The position numbers and the translations under genes are program-made. The notes under the pieces are model-generated. The model did no database searches. It was not told the origin of the DNA and saw nothing but the letters and a program-made list of their open reading frames with translations. From positions 1 to 64,000 of the forward strand of contig JAWPGT010000008.1 in assembly GCA_034638255.1 (NCBI GenBank): 64,000 nt of DNA. Reading direction: 5' to 3'. The stretch comes from Coprinus comatus. Taxonomy: Eukaryota; Basidiomycota; Agaricomycetes; Agaricales; Agaricaceae. Below are positions 11,664 to 20,930 of this stretch, in pieces (positions within the stretch are counted from its first letter, which is position 1; every line of letters starts with the position of its first letter).

Positions 11664-13164
11664 TCATAGATGGGGGTTTCGATTTTTGGTCGGGGCCTTC
11701 CTCTGGTTGTACGCCTGGCGAGGGATTGACCTCGGGCGATTAGGTGATGGGCCAGTTCGTCGAGCTGGGCATCGGTTGGCGAAGTGGCCTGGTTTCTTGC
11801 AGAGGAAACAGAGTCGTTCTCTGAACAATTCCTTTTGTTCGCTTGTGAAGACTCTGTCGATGAATTGATTAAGGATTTCTCCGGGATCAATTTGAGATGG
11901 CTGAGGGGCTTCTTCTTCAAAGTCCTCCTGTTCATCGTGTATGTTACAGAGTTCCTCTTCACCGTTGAGGCGAAGGTTATTGATTGCCTCTTCGATGTAG
12001 TCGACATCCATGGCGTACGGGTCTTTTGCGACCCACGGGTGGTTGAACGTAACGCGGGATAGACTGCGGTTGACGAAAGTTTTGAGCCTGGCGATAGCGA
12101 GGGTTTTGACGTATTTGAGGGTTCCTTTGGGGATAGTGTGTCTGACAATAGTCTCGTTCAGACTGAAGTATGTGGCTGGCTGCGCGGGCAGCGCCTTTCC
12201 ATGCTTCATAGGTATCGGCTGGCATGGCTCTGATGGCATACATTCCAATTGTGGGTTCAAGACCCATTTTGAAGAGATGGATTTTGAGTGTGTCTTGTGT
12301 GATTTGCGCTTCAAGTGCGAGGGATTCGAATTCTGCGATGTACTCGTGTACGTTGCGCATTCCTTGTTTAAACTTGGTAATCCGGGCCATGGCATCTGAG
12401 ACATGGGTGGATGAGCGGAAGCTTGTGTCCAAGGCTTTGTTGAATGCTGTGAAGGTTCCGAAGTTGTAGGTTGAATTCTTGTTGTCGTATTTGCTTTCTG
12501 TGAAGGCATGTGCCCATGTGGCTGCCGGTCCAACCATAAGGGAAAGAGTGTATAGGATCTTTGTTTCGCTGTCATGGAATCGGGCTTGATCTGCTGCATA
12601 GTAGATTCCAAGTCGTTGTTTCCAATGACTGTAGGATGCTGTGTCTCCAGCGAATGGTGGGGGAACTGGGAGTTTGAGTGCTGGGACTGTAGTTGTGGAG
12701 GGCATCGTTGGATTTGAGCTTGACGAGTTGTTTGTAGTAGGTGTGGAGGGATTTGGTGGAGCCGGGGGTAATGACGGAGTGTGTGGAGTTGTTGGGTTGG
12801 CGGGAGTTGTGATTGGTGTATGGACTCGAGACGGGATAGTAACTCTAGGTCTTCGAGGAGGGATTGGCGGGGGGGTCGTCGTCGTCTGAGTCGTCTTCTT
12901 CGGATGAAGATTGTTGTTGTTTCTCTCTGTATTGCTGTTTTGAAGTTTCGCTAGATTGCGAACCTTGTCGTTGTATAGGACTAGGTTCTCCAAAAAGCTG
13001 AGATTGGGGAGGTACTGGTGGTTGTGTATAAAATGACGAGGTGGAGCGTCCAGAGTCTTGTGAGGTAGAGGCTTGGATCGGTCCGGGGATGTGAACTGGG
13101 AAGGGTTCGGTGGAAGGGGTTTCTCGGTAACGAGATCTGCTTCGTTGAAGTTGTGACCTATCAA
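11664..13164 (-). pseudogene. gag: Gag capsid protein (frame change before the zinc knuckle)
   Basis: The first frame (from Met at 13164) has a Pro/Thr-rich leader and a retrotransposon gag core including FAGDTASYSHWKQRL, MVGPAATWAHAF and FKQGMRNVHEYIAEFE. The C-terminal part, with PWVAKDPYAMDVDYIEE and the CCHC knuckle CFLCKKPGHFANRC near 11790, lies in another frame that ends at 11664. A frame change therefore sits at about 12060-12210. Pol opens about 155 nt further on, in the same frame as the first gag segment. Gag assembles the particle that packages element RNA. A programmed frameshift is possible but I see no recognisable slippery site with structure. Confidence 0.85.
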
Positions 13165-13767
13165 ATTCCGGTTTAGGAACTGATGTTTGACTGGTTCTTC
13201 GTTGTCGTGAAATGATGATTCAGAGTTGGTGGTTGCCCAAGAATTGGTAGGGGTTTTTATAAAGGAGTGTGGTGGTGTAAGGAATGGATTGGGAATGGAA
13301 AAGGGAGAACTGCTGCCTAACAGCTTGATAATGCTCGCTTAGAGCTTTTACTGACTAACAGCTTGAGTGCTTGCTTAGAGCTTTTACTGACTTAACAGCT
13401 TGCGCTCGCTTAGAGCTTGACGGCCAGGGGGTCCTAATTAAAGGGGCCTGACTACGACTTACTAAATGCGTAGATTTCAGCGATGTACAAACCCACCGCG
13501 GTCCGGTTGGCTAGGATTTCAAACACCTAGACTTCCCACTTTGCTCCGGCGAAGGAGTATCACTTTGTGAGCTGCGACGCGTTATACCAGGGATTAGCGG
13601 GTATAACGACTACCAGTATACCACTAAGAGGTACCGGTTAGACCAGAACAAGTAACGCCGTTTCAAGTTCCAAGATGACGGGAATCGATTGACTGCCGGG
13701 TTTCGACAATCCTCCGTTCGGTTCCAAGGGGGAGAGACCGGATAACCCTACCGGTCCAGTGAAAGGG

Positions 13768-13779
13768 AAGCTTTAATCT
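13768..13779 (-). promoter_or_regulatory. Candidate self-priming primer-binding site
   Basis: Two bases inside the 5' LTR, the element's sense strand reads AGATTAAAGCTT. It is perfectly complementary over 12 nt to AAGCTTTAATCT inside the LTR (sense strand of 13947-13958, and 6315-6326 in the other LTR). No tRNA 3'-end match beginning TGG is present. This is the arrangement expected for Tf1/sushi-type self-priming, where the 5' end of the transcript folds back as primer. The LTR stretch also forms its own 9-bp hairpin (GATTAAAGC/GCTTTAATC). Confidence 0.55.
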
Positions 13780-13781
13780 AA

Positions 13782-14417
13782 TGTTATGACCACGAACCGT
13801 TAAGCTGAACACTCCTGGAACTTAAACGCTAGAGTGCAGTCGTGTAGGAACGTGCGATCAATAAACACTCTGCTGCAATCTCAAGGCCTTTCAACCTAGT
13901 GACCGAGAGGTATGGAGACAGAGATGTATAAGGGCTACAACAGAAGAGATTAAAGCTTAGGGCTTTAATCGTCTAATACAGCGAGTATTTATACTATTCT
14001 AGGAATGTACCTATTAATAGCTACTAACTACGTATATCCCAAATACTCGTCATCGCTTTATAATCTACTCCATACACAATGCTAGAACTGTCAACAGGAG
14101 TAGGTGAGACATCGGGGTCGGGGACTATTTACTCCATATACAATGAAAGATTAGTCAACAGGAGTAAAATGACGAAACAGATAACTAATACTGGAGCTGG
14201 GGAAATGTATACTTCTAAGCATAAGTGGAGTCTCATACTTAGTTCGACGTTAGGTCATAACGATGTCATAGTGATGTCACTGTGATGTCACCGGGGAATG
14301 GTATGTCAAGCAGAGTCGTCCATGGTGTCATCATTGGGAATGAGTTCGGGGAAGATGGCGAACAAGTCTTCCTCGGTGGTGGTGGTACGGGCCGGTGGTT
14401 TGGGTGGACTCGTAACA
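13782..14417 (-). repeat. 5' LTR (636 bp)
   Basis: Upstream LTR in the transcription sense, a copy of 6149-6785 lacking one A. Ends are TGTTA and TAACA. It should hold the promoter, but no clear TATA position could be assigned; the only start-site hint is the self-complementary stretch at 13947-13958. Confidence 0.95.
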
Positions 14418-14422
14418 TTTAT
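14418..14422. repeat. Target-site duplication, right copy (TTTAT)
   Basis: TTTAT directly follows the right LTR and matches 6144-6148. Confidence 0.9.
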
Positions 14423-17400
14423 GACAAACAGAACGGCAGGTATGATGCTGAAGGACTTCTCCACATTTCTTGATTTCAGTTACAAATATCCTATCCCAAT
14501 TTTCAGTGATTTTTAGCACATCTTCATTCGCTTCAAACGGATGTTTTTGACTATTATTCAGTTGAAATGGGGTCTTGAGTGAGCTATCCGGTGTAATAGT
14601 GGAGGCGTGAGGGGTTGTGGGAGAAGTCGAGCTCATGTTGCAATTAGCCAAGGATTCTCTTTTGGAATATGTTGTCACATAGTGATAAGGAGAAGGGCGT
14701 CCACCTATGCCACCAGTGTGAGATACAGGGTCATCCCTAGGTGTTTCAAGCACGTTTTCATCAGAATTTCCAGTAAGCGAAGTAATATAAGGAAGAGCTA
14801 ATGTAATGTTCGGATGTGTTTCAAGTACGTCTTCATCAGATTTTTCTTTTTCTCTTGTCTGATTGGGAAGAGTCGATATGGTATTTGAATCAGCAGAAAC
14901 ATCAGTTTCATTGACTTCCAAAGATTTATCTTCATTCAAGGGGGGTTCGCCCACCAACGGCTGGTTGCTAACCAATTCTGATGAATTAGAACTTTCGATA
15001 TCTTCGGTGATAGGAGGAACATGTGGGGGCCTTTCAATCCTTGGGTCATAATCCTTGTCCACAGGAACAATAATATCAGGCAGATGGTGATGGATAATGC
15101 TCTCAAAATAAGCAAAGAACTGTTGTTGGTACTCTGGGTTATCTTTTAATTTTTTATGAATATCGGATGGATTCAACCCTCCTGACAGCCATATTAAAAA
15201 ATGCCCATGCAAGCAACCACGTTCTGTAAACTCGCTAGTGCCATAGAATGCTTTGATTTTCCCCAAGATACCACCCTTTTCTTTAGATTTGGATTTAGTA
15301 TAATCCCAACCTAACAAATGTTCGAAAAAGGTTTTGACACTGAAATCATAGAAATCAGCAGCTACTACAGGATCCCTAGCCAAAGCAAGAGCACGATCTT
15401 TAGGTATAGGCATGATAGGAAATTGGAGATTTAAATCTACCACGTTATTACCATCCATTACTTGGAAAATAGGGCTATGTGCTGGACTAGGATTGAAGGT
15501 CAAAAAAATATGAGGGAGGCCAAAGTAGCCAAAAAACCCTCTAATCTCGTTTCGAATCAATATCTTAGAAGCTTGTGAGCCAGGAATATGATGACTAATG
15601 GTTTCCACGGATTTCAACAAATCTAAAGCGTTTTTTTGTTCTTGGGATAAGTCGTTCAAATGCTTTTCAGCTTCTAACTTATTTGCAAGATCCTTCAAAA
15701 CCTTTGGGGATATGGAAACAAGTTTACATGCTACAATATCAAAATTACCCTTTTTACAGGTAAAACTAGTATACAAATGTGCAGTTCTTCTTTGTATTAT
15801 GTTCAAAGCAACAAACATGAAAGAATAATGACGTTGAAACAACTTGGAAGGGATGCTCAGCAAGTATTGTGCCTGACTTTGGAAAGAAATGGGGGCTGAT
15901 CTTGTATGATCATCAAAACCACCTATACCAAATGGAAATAATGAAGGAAACATGCCAGGCATAAGAAAAGGGTTATCATATTCACATATGGCTTTGCTAC
16001 CTCTATGGATAATAAGATCTGGCATATCATTATTTTCCCCATCCAAGTTGGAAGCTAAATTATGAAGGGCAGATGCTGTGGATAATCTCCCAGGAATCCG
16101 GTCACCTTCAGGGTCAGACACGCCCATTGGTTCAATCATAATAGGGAGCGAGCTTGAAAAGGGTTGTGTACCAGGAGACTCCTTATTAGGTGAACGTTGA
16201 GTGTTCACACTACTAGTAGAATCGTACAACATTTGGGCTGGATGTGAGACAAATCCCGCAGTCTCTTCATCAAACACCTCTTTAGGATTCGATGTGTGAT
16301 CATATATGACGGATTCCCCTAGTCCAGGAAGTACATCATCTTCCGGGTATGCAGAGATAACCGAGTCATCAATTGGAATATCTGCATATAAATGATTGTG
16401 ATATCTTAACCAATGTAAAAACGATGTTATTTTTCCCTTACATACATGGAATATATGTTTTAAATCGTCGGGTTTAATCTTCTGCGGGCCTACAAACACT
16501 ATACTCAACATATCCCTAACATCCGCAGGAGTACGTGGAAGAACTTTTGCGGTGGATATCAGATTCATCTCATGAGCACAAGTGTTTCCATGTAAAACTC
16601 TTGGCTGAGATTCGTCAGATGACCCATACAATCTAGTAACATGTGCTGTATTTCGGTAAATTGCACAGACCATTTCCTCTATCCAAGTTAAATCACTAAA
16701 TTCATCGGGAAGATCACCCCTATACAGTTTGTTTGCAATAGCCAATCTAGGCATGACTCCAGCTTTCAAAGAGGATCGACATTCCTGACATATATTCAAA
16801 CGAGCGGAAGTTTCAGTATAATCAACAATACCCATTTTATCAAGCATTAGACCATCAAGGGCCGAACTACCAAATGTGAAAGGAGAGGACACCATTTGAA
16901 TCAAACACTTGGTTATGATATATGTGTCCTCTAGTCTCAACAGCTCAAAATGGAGCTGTTCGGATGATTCAGATTGGTTAATATCTGCACTTTTTGATGT
17001 AATCACAATTTTACAAGTGTCATTATAAGATCCACAAACGGCACAAACTGGCTTTTTTTTCCATACTGTGTTAGCACGATAATATCAAAGACATTGCAGT
17101 ATATGCTCCTGGGGTACGAGTTGGGGCCATTCCTGAATTTCTCGAGACTGGGTATATTTTATAGCCTCTTGTTTATCCTTTTTGAGTGTATGTCTTGTCA
17201 TACACATTTTTTGTACACGGGCCAACTTCTGTTTTTGACGGTTTTTTCCTTTTAAGATGTCAGGTCTACAAAGAACATTGAATATATGTTCACCATATTC
17301 ATAATTGAGAATGGAAGATACAAGATCACATCTGGTTACATCGTCATCGGGATATATCCGATTAGGACAAGTAGTTAGAGCAGCATGATACAAATATTCC

Positions 17401-18452
17401 AAAGACATGGTAAACAAGGTGGTTAGACGTCTTTGAATCTGATCTACCAACGACAACACTGTTTTTGAGAAAGATGTTATATCATAACTAGCTCTTCGAA
17501 AACAAGGTAGATTTTTAAGAGCCGCAATAAGAGAGGATTTATCTGTTATACCTTTCAATGTATTGATTAAGACATTAGCAGAGCAAGCCAAATAAGGAAA
17601 GTGGACCTCAAAGAGATTAGAATTTATCATTGGAGAGAGAATGTAAAGAGGTTCAGTAAGATAAACATAAACAATAGACCCAAATGTTTTCTTTATGTAG
17701 ACTGCAGCACACAATGCGAAACTTGATGATTGAAATTGTACATTAGGATGATAATGTTTAGTACAAAAACATGACTTATCATCGGAAGATAATTCAAACA
17801 AGTCGCCTTTCATTTTGTTATATATGGAAAGAAGCAAGGAGATAATGCGGACCTTAGGCAATCTAGGGTTGACTACCTTACTGGTTAGTTTACAAGACTC
17901 TATTAAAATGTTCACAGGTAGAGAGGATAAACGGTTTTGTAAAACTGAGTTTGGAAGGGACAGCCAAAATGGGACACCAAGAGCAATATTCTGAATTTCA
18001 GTAAATTGGACAGAATTGAGCGACAATTTATTTTTAGCATGTAAAACAAATATAGAACATAAAGTGAATGTACTATGTTCGAATTCCTTTAACGACAATA
18101 AAAAGTATTGGGGTGACTGCATATATTGCATACTAGCAGTTATAATGAAACCTAGACTTGTATACTCCACCGAACAAAATTGTTGATCGTCAGAAACAAA
18201 TCCTACATGTATACAACTTCTTTTACAAGATTTGACATGCAAAGGTATAGCGGTTTGTAGCCAAATGGCAACATTAATAGGGTCATTGTAAAGTTTGGTA
18301 TGATATTTGGGATAATAAAGTGGGTCATAAAACAGTGGGTAATCCAATGTATTATGGGGTGTTTGAAAGGGTGGACAATCGTTTTCATCTAACATGCGAG
18401 TGCAAGTAGATGGTCGTTTATGGACAGGCATATGAGTTGGACCAGTAGACAT
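14418..18452 (-). pseudogene. Helitron N-terminal half with Rep/HUH domain, one TGA
   Basis: A single frame runs from Met at 18452 (MSTGPTHMP; an upstream Met at 18530 would add a hydrophobic leader) to the retrotransposon junction, broken only by a TGA at 17085-17083. The N-terminal ~455 residues contain no motif I can name. After the TGA come CxxC pairs (CAVCG, CQECRSS) and a region resembling DUF6570 of fungal Helitrons (ANKLYRGDLPDEFSDLTW). The Helitron-like N domain follows (QYLLSIPSKLFQRHYSFMFV, FFGYFGLPHIFLTFNPSP) with the HUH signature RGCLHGHFLIWL near 15200. The HUH histidines bind the metal of the Rep nickase; the partner tyrosines lie across the insertion. Frame arithmetic across the insertion is exact. 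Confidence 0.85.
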
Positions 18453-18660
18453 GATCACTATAACAGAGAAAATAATCAACAATGTGGCGAATGAAATGAG
18501 AAGGACAATTATAATGAAATGGGTACTCACATATTTGAAAGTTGAGCAAAGGGGACCTGGTGGTAATAATAATAAAAAATCAATTGATCGTGTGAGTGAG
18601 ATACCAGAGCAAAGAGCAACAAATGGAATGGGGGGAGGGCAAAAGGCTGACTGAAATATT

Positions 18661-18960
18661 TGAGTGAAATGATAAGGTGTTTAAGAATGAGGTGAAAGGC
18701 CTTCCGAACGCAAAAGTATTTCAAGGGCCAACAGGCACCGACGGTGATTAATAATTAAAATGGAAGGGTGTAATGTCCTGGTATCAAGTTGAGAAGCGTT
18801 TGAGTGAGATGATAAGGCATTATGAACTTCGAAATTCGAATTAAGAGCAAAAGGCCGTAAGAACCGCAAATTCATTAAGGGAAAACAAGCACCGTCGGTG
18901 ATTAATAATAAAAAATAGCATTGAAAGGTGCCATGTCCTGATGATCAAGTTGAGAATACA
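18661..18960. repeat. Degenerate tandem duplication in the Helitron 5' leader
   Basis: Unit 1 (18661-18800) and unit 2 (18801 to about 18960) both begin TGAGTGARATGATAAGG. Both carry an 11-base palindrome (CACCGACGGTG, CACCGTCGGTG) followed by ATTAATAAT, and both end near ATGTCCTG..ATCAAGTTGAGAA. The copies have diverged by substitutions and small indels. Confidence 0.65.
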
Positions 18961-19157
18961 ACCAGACAGATGGCAAAAAGGACTGTGGTTTACTTTTCTA
19001 GTACATACAAGGGAAGGGGACTTTCGACTACCGATGAAGTCAACAACGTAATTCATTGCAACGTACAAAAGGGGGAGTCTGATGTAAGAGGCTGTATATT
19101 TTTTTTGTATAATGAACGATATTTCTCTTTTTTTTTTATAGTTTGGCAAGTCACCCG

Positions 19158-19177
19158 GGCAACCCCAAAGGGTGGCC
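19158..19177. other. Imperfect GC-rich hairpin beyond the Helitron leader
   Basis: GGCAACCCCAAAGGGTGGCC pairs GGC-A-ACCC with GGGT-G-GCC around a short loop. It is flanked by CCCGGG and a T-rich stretch. It could be part of a Helitron terminus or the remnant of another element; this is inference only. Confidence 0.35.
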
Positions 19178-19330
19178 AGCGGAGCTTTCCGACGAAACAG
19201 TCGCAGGATCAGAGTTGAGCGAGGTGTCCGTTGTCCTAGTATGTAAAAGGCAGGAGGACTCCGGATACTCAATATTGATTGATTTTGTGAGATTGATAAC
19301 GGTTTGGCACTGGTTGGGCACATGTCGTGG

Positions 19331-19962
19331 TTAGACCCTGAATTCCACCGAATTCCCTGACCTTGGTAGATCTAGATATTCTTCTTTCAAATCCTTAACC
19401 TCATCAGGTTCAAGGATTTCTTTAGGATATGTTCCTAGACTTGATGATAAGATGTCATTTGGAGGTGGAGATGGGGGAAGCAACTCGGGCTCAGTATTGT
19501 AATTGAATAGTGTTAAGATACTAGAGGAATTCAGGTTACTAGTAGTAGTAGTATCACAAAACAATGTTTCTTGAGATTCTTGACGATGTATAGTGTTGCT
19601 TTCTGAGACCAAAGCAATTGTAGTATCTAAAATTTATTAATCGGTATTAGACTCCATGCTATTTGGCATAATTTTGATAACAAAACTCACTTAAACTATC
19701 ACTATCTCTTTCTGTAGAAGAGTCGTGCATATGTTTCATTCCCAAGTCTGCTAGCATACTTGTTGCTGCTCTAATCTCTCTCTCTACCTCTACCCGTGCC
19801 TCTTTTTGTTGTTTCCGTAAACATGTAGGACAACCTCGATGTCGTGTGATAACAGAAGTGTCCTGAACACTTCAAATATGCCTACTAGTTACCGTCCAGT
19901 CTGAGCCTTCCACCTCAGCTTCAATATATACCAGGCTGGAGTTCTGCTCTGAGGTTTCATCT
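19331..19962 (-). CDS. Gene fragment with a CPTC motif, function unknown
   Basis: A spliced reading on the minus strand is visible. One exon of about 19866-19692 encodes RHRGCPTCLRKQQKEARVE and a helical EVEREIRAATSMLADLGM. A GT-AG intron (about 19627-19691) follows, and a last exon encodes an acidic Ser/Pro-rich tail ending RSGNSVEFRV (stop at 19331). Further upstream a short exon around 19960-19900 is possible but would need a 30-nt intron. No start codon can be assigned, so it is a truncated gene or a piece carried in by transposition. It reads in the same direction as the Helitron and lies just outside its leader. No function assigned. Confidence 0.4.
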
Positions 19963-20930
19963 TACTGGAATCAAGCTCTGCTGATGTTCTACCTCCTAAA
20001 ACAGTCCCAGAATGCCCTAATCATCCATTGTATCTGCTACAACAGAAATGATTATATTTGTACACTGGTATAAGTTCACAGGCAAGGTTGGCAGCGGCAC
20101 CCCAAAGGTGTGACACCTGTATCTAGTATGTATATATGTATATATGTCTGTATGCCCATGCAAAACACGGGATATCCGTCCAGTAGAACGATGTGGGAAG
20201 AAGAAAGACAATTACACGAAAACAAGCCGGGGTGTATCGAATTAGATTTAGGGTATGCACAAGACACTTCACGTGACACAATACCCAGGAGGTTAAACCG
20301 GTCTCGACCGGTCTAAACTGTCTTTTTTTAGATCATTCGCGAATTTTCTACAACGTTCTATGGTATTCTACAAAGTTCCATCAGGAACCATCTGATGGGA
20401 AGTGTATGCAGGTGGAAGGGCACGTTTGCTGCAAACAGAACCCTCCTCTAGCTTCGCTGAGTCGGGGATCCATGTATGCATAGTATGTAAGCTCCATAAA
20501 AAGTGATCAATCTCACGAATTCTTCTTGAAATTACTGCCTGGTGCTACCTTGGCAAGAATACTCTCTACACAAGTGTCAGCAAAGGATCCATTAGAGGTG
20601 AGGTCGTTAAAGGCCTCTCTCCAATGATCTGCCTTTGAAAATTGAGAGGAAAAGCACAATGTTCAACGATGTCGCCCCTTTATGAAACCGAACCTGGAGG
20701 ATGGGTTTCTGAAAGAAAGCTCATCCAAAGCAGATGCTAACTCTGAGTTCACCCAAAAAACAAATAAAGCAGAAATCGTCCACTGCCTTGCATTGTACAT
20801 AATCAAATAATAATCCAGGCAAGAGGGGTGACGCTTGTAAGTATCTAGTAATATTCCATACGCTTATGTAATTGCAATCTTTGCGCACTTCTGCAGGCTT
20901 AAGGTATTCCATTGAAGTACGCTGTAAGAT
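19963..20930. other. Non-coding stretch before the DUF89 gene
   Basis: No supportable gene. It contains a TATATGTATATATG run near 20132 and an interrupted palindrome ACCGGTCTCGACCGGT near 20298. The last few hundred bases must hold the promoter of the following gene, but no clear core element was seen. Confidence 0.5.

Larger units (their letters stand above)
6149..14417 (-). mobile_element. Ty3/gypsy chromovirus LTR retrotransposon, 8,269 bp
   Basis: Two near-identical LTRs with TGTTA/TAACA ends bound a minus-strand gag, a pol in the order protease-RT-RNase H-integrase-chromodomain, and an extra 3' ORF. Domain order and the terminal chromodomain place it in the chromovirus branch of Ty3/gypsy. 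The flanking TTTAT duplication shows integrase-mediated insertion into the Helitron. Removing the element plus one TSD copy (8,274 nt, divisible by three) puts the two Helitron halves back in one reading frame. The LTRs differ by a single A (637 versus 636 bp), which implies recent insertion, yet gag and pol carry frameshifts and two TGA stops. This copy was therefore probably mobilised in trans or decayed quickly. Confidence 0.95.
1265..18960 (-). mobile_element. Helitron (Rep-helicase rolling-circle transposon), interrupted
   Basis: On the minus strand the coding order is an N-terminal region, a Rep domain with an HGH (HUH) motif, a two-tyrosine motif, a Pif1-type helicase and a ubiquitin-specific-protease-like domain. 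That is the layout of autonomous fungal Helitrons. The body is split by a retrotransposon at 6149-14417. The exact ends were not identified: no certain 5' TC or 3' CTRR-with-hairpin could be fixed, so the limits given are the outermost Helitron coding sequence on the left and the degenerate repeat next to the 5' leader on the right. The copy carries one internal TGA, frame changes near 4040, 3520 and 2010, and the insertion, so it is not autonomous as it stands. Confidence 0.85.

Noticed and set aside
12641..12889. Gly/Val-rich plus-strand ORF inside the gag region
   Set aside because: Reverse complement of the Pro/Thr-rich gag leader. Composition alone explains it.
14331..14417. Helitron frame continuing into the LTR as a chimeric tail
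   Set aside because: The reading past 14417 is retrotransposon LTR sequence and arises from the insertion, not a real Helitron C-terminus.
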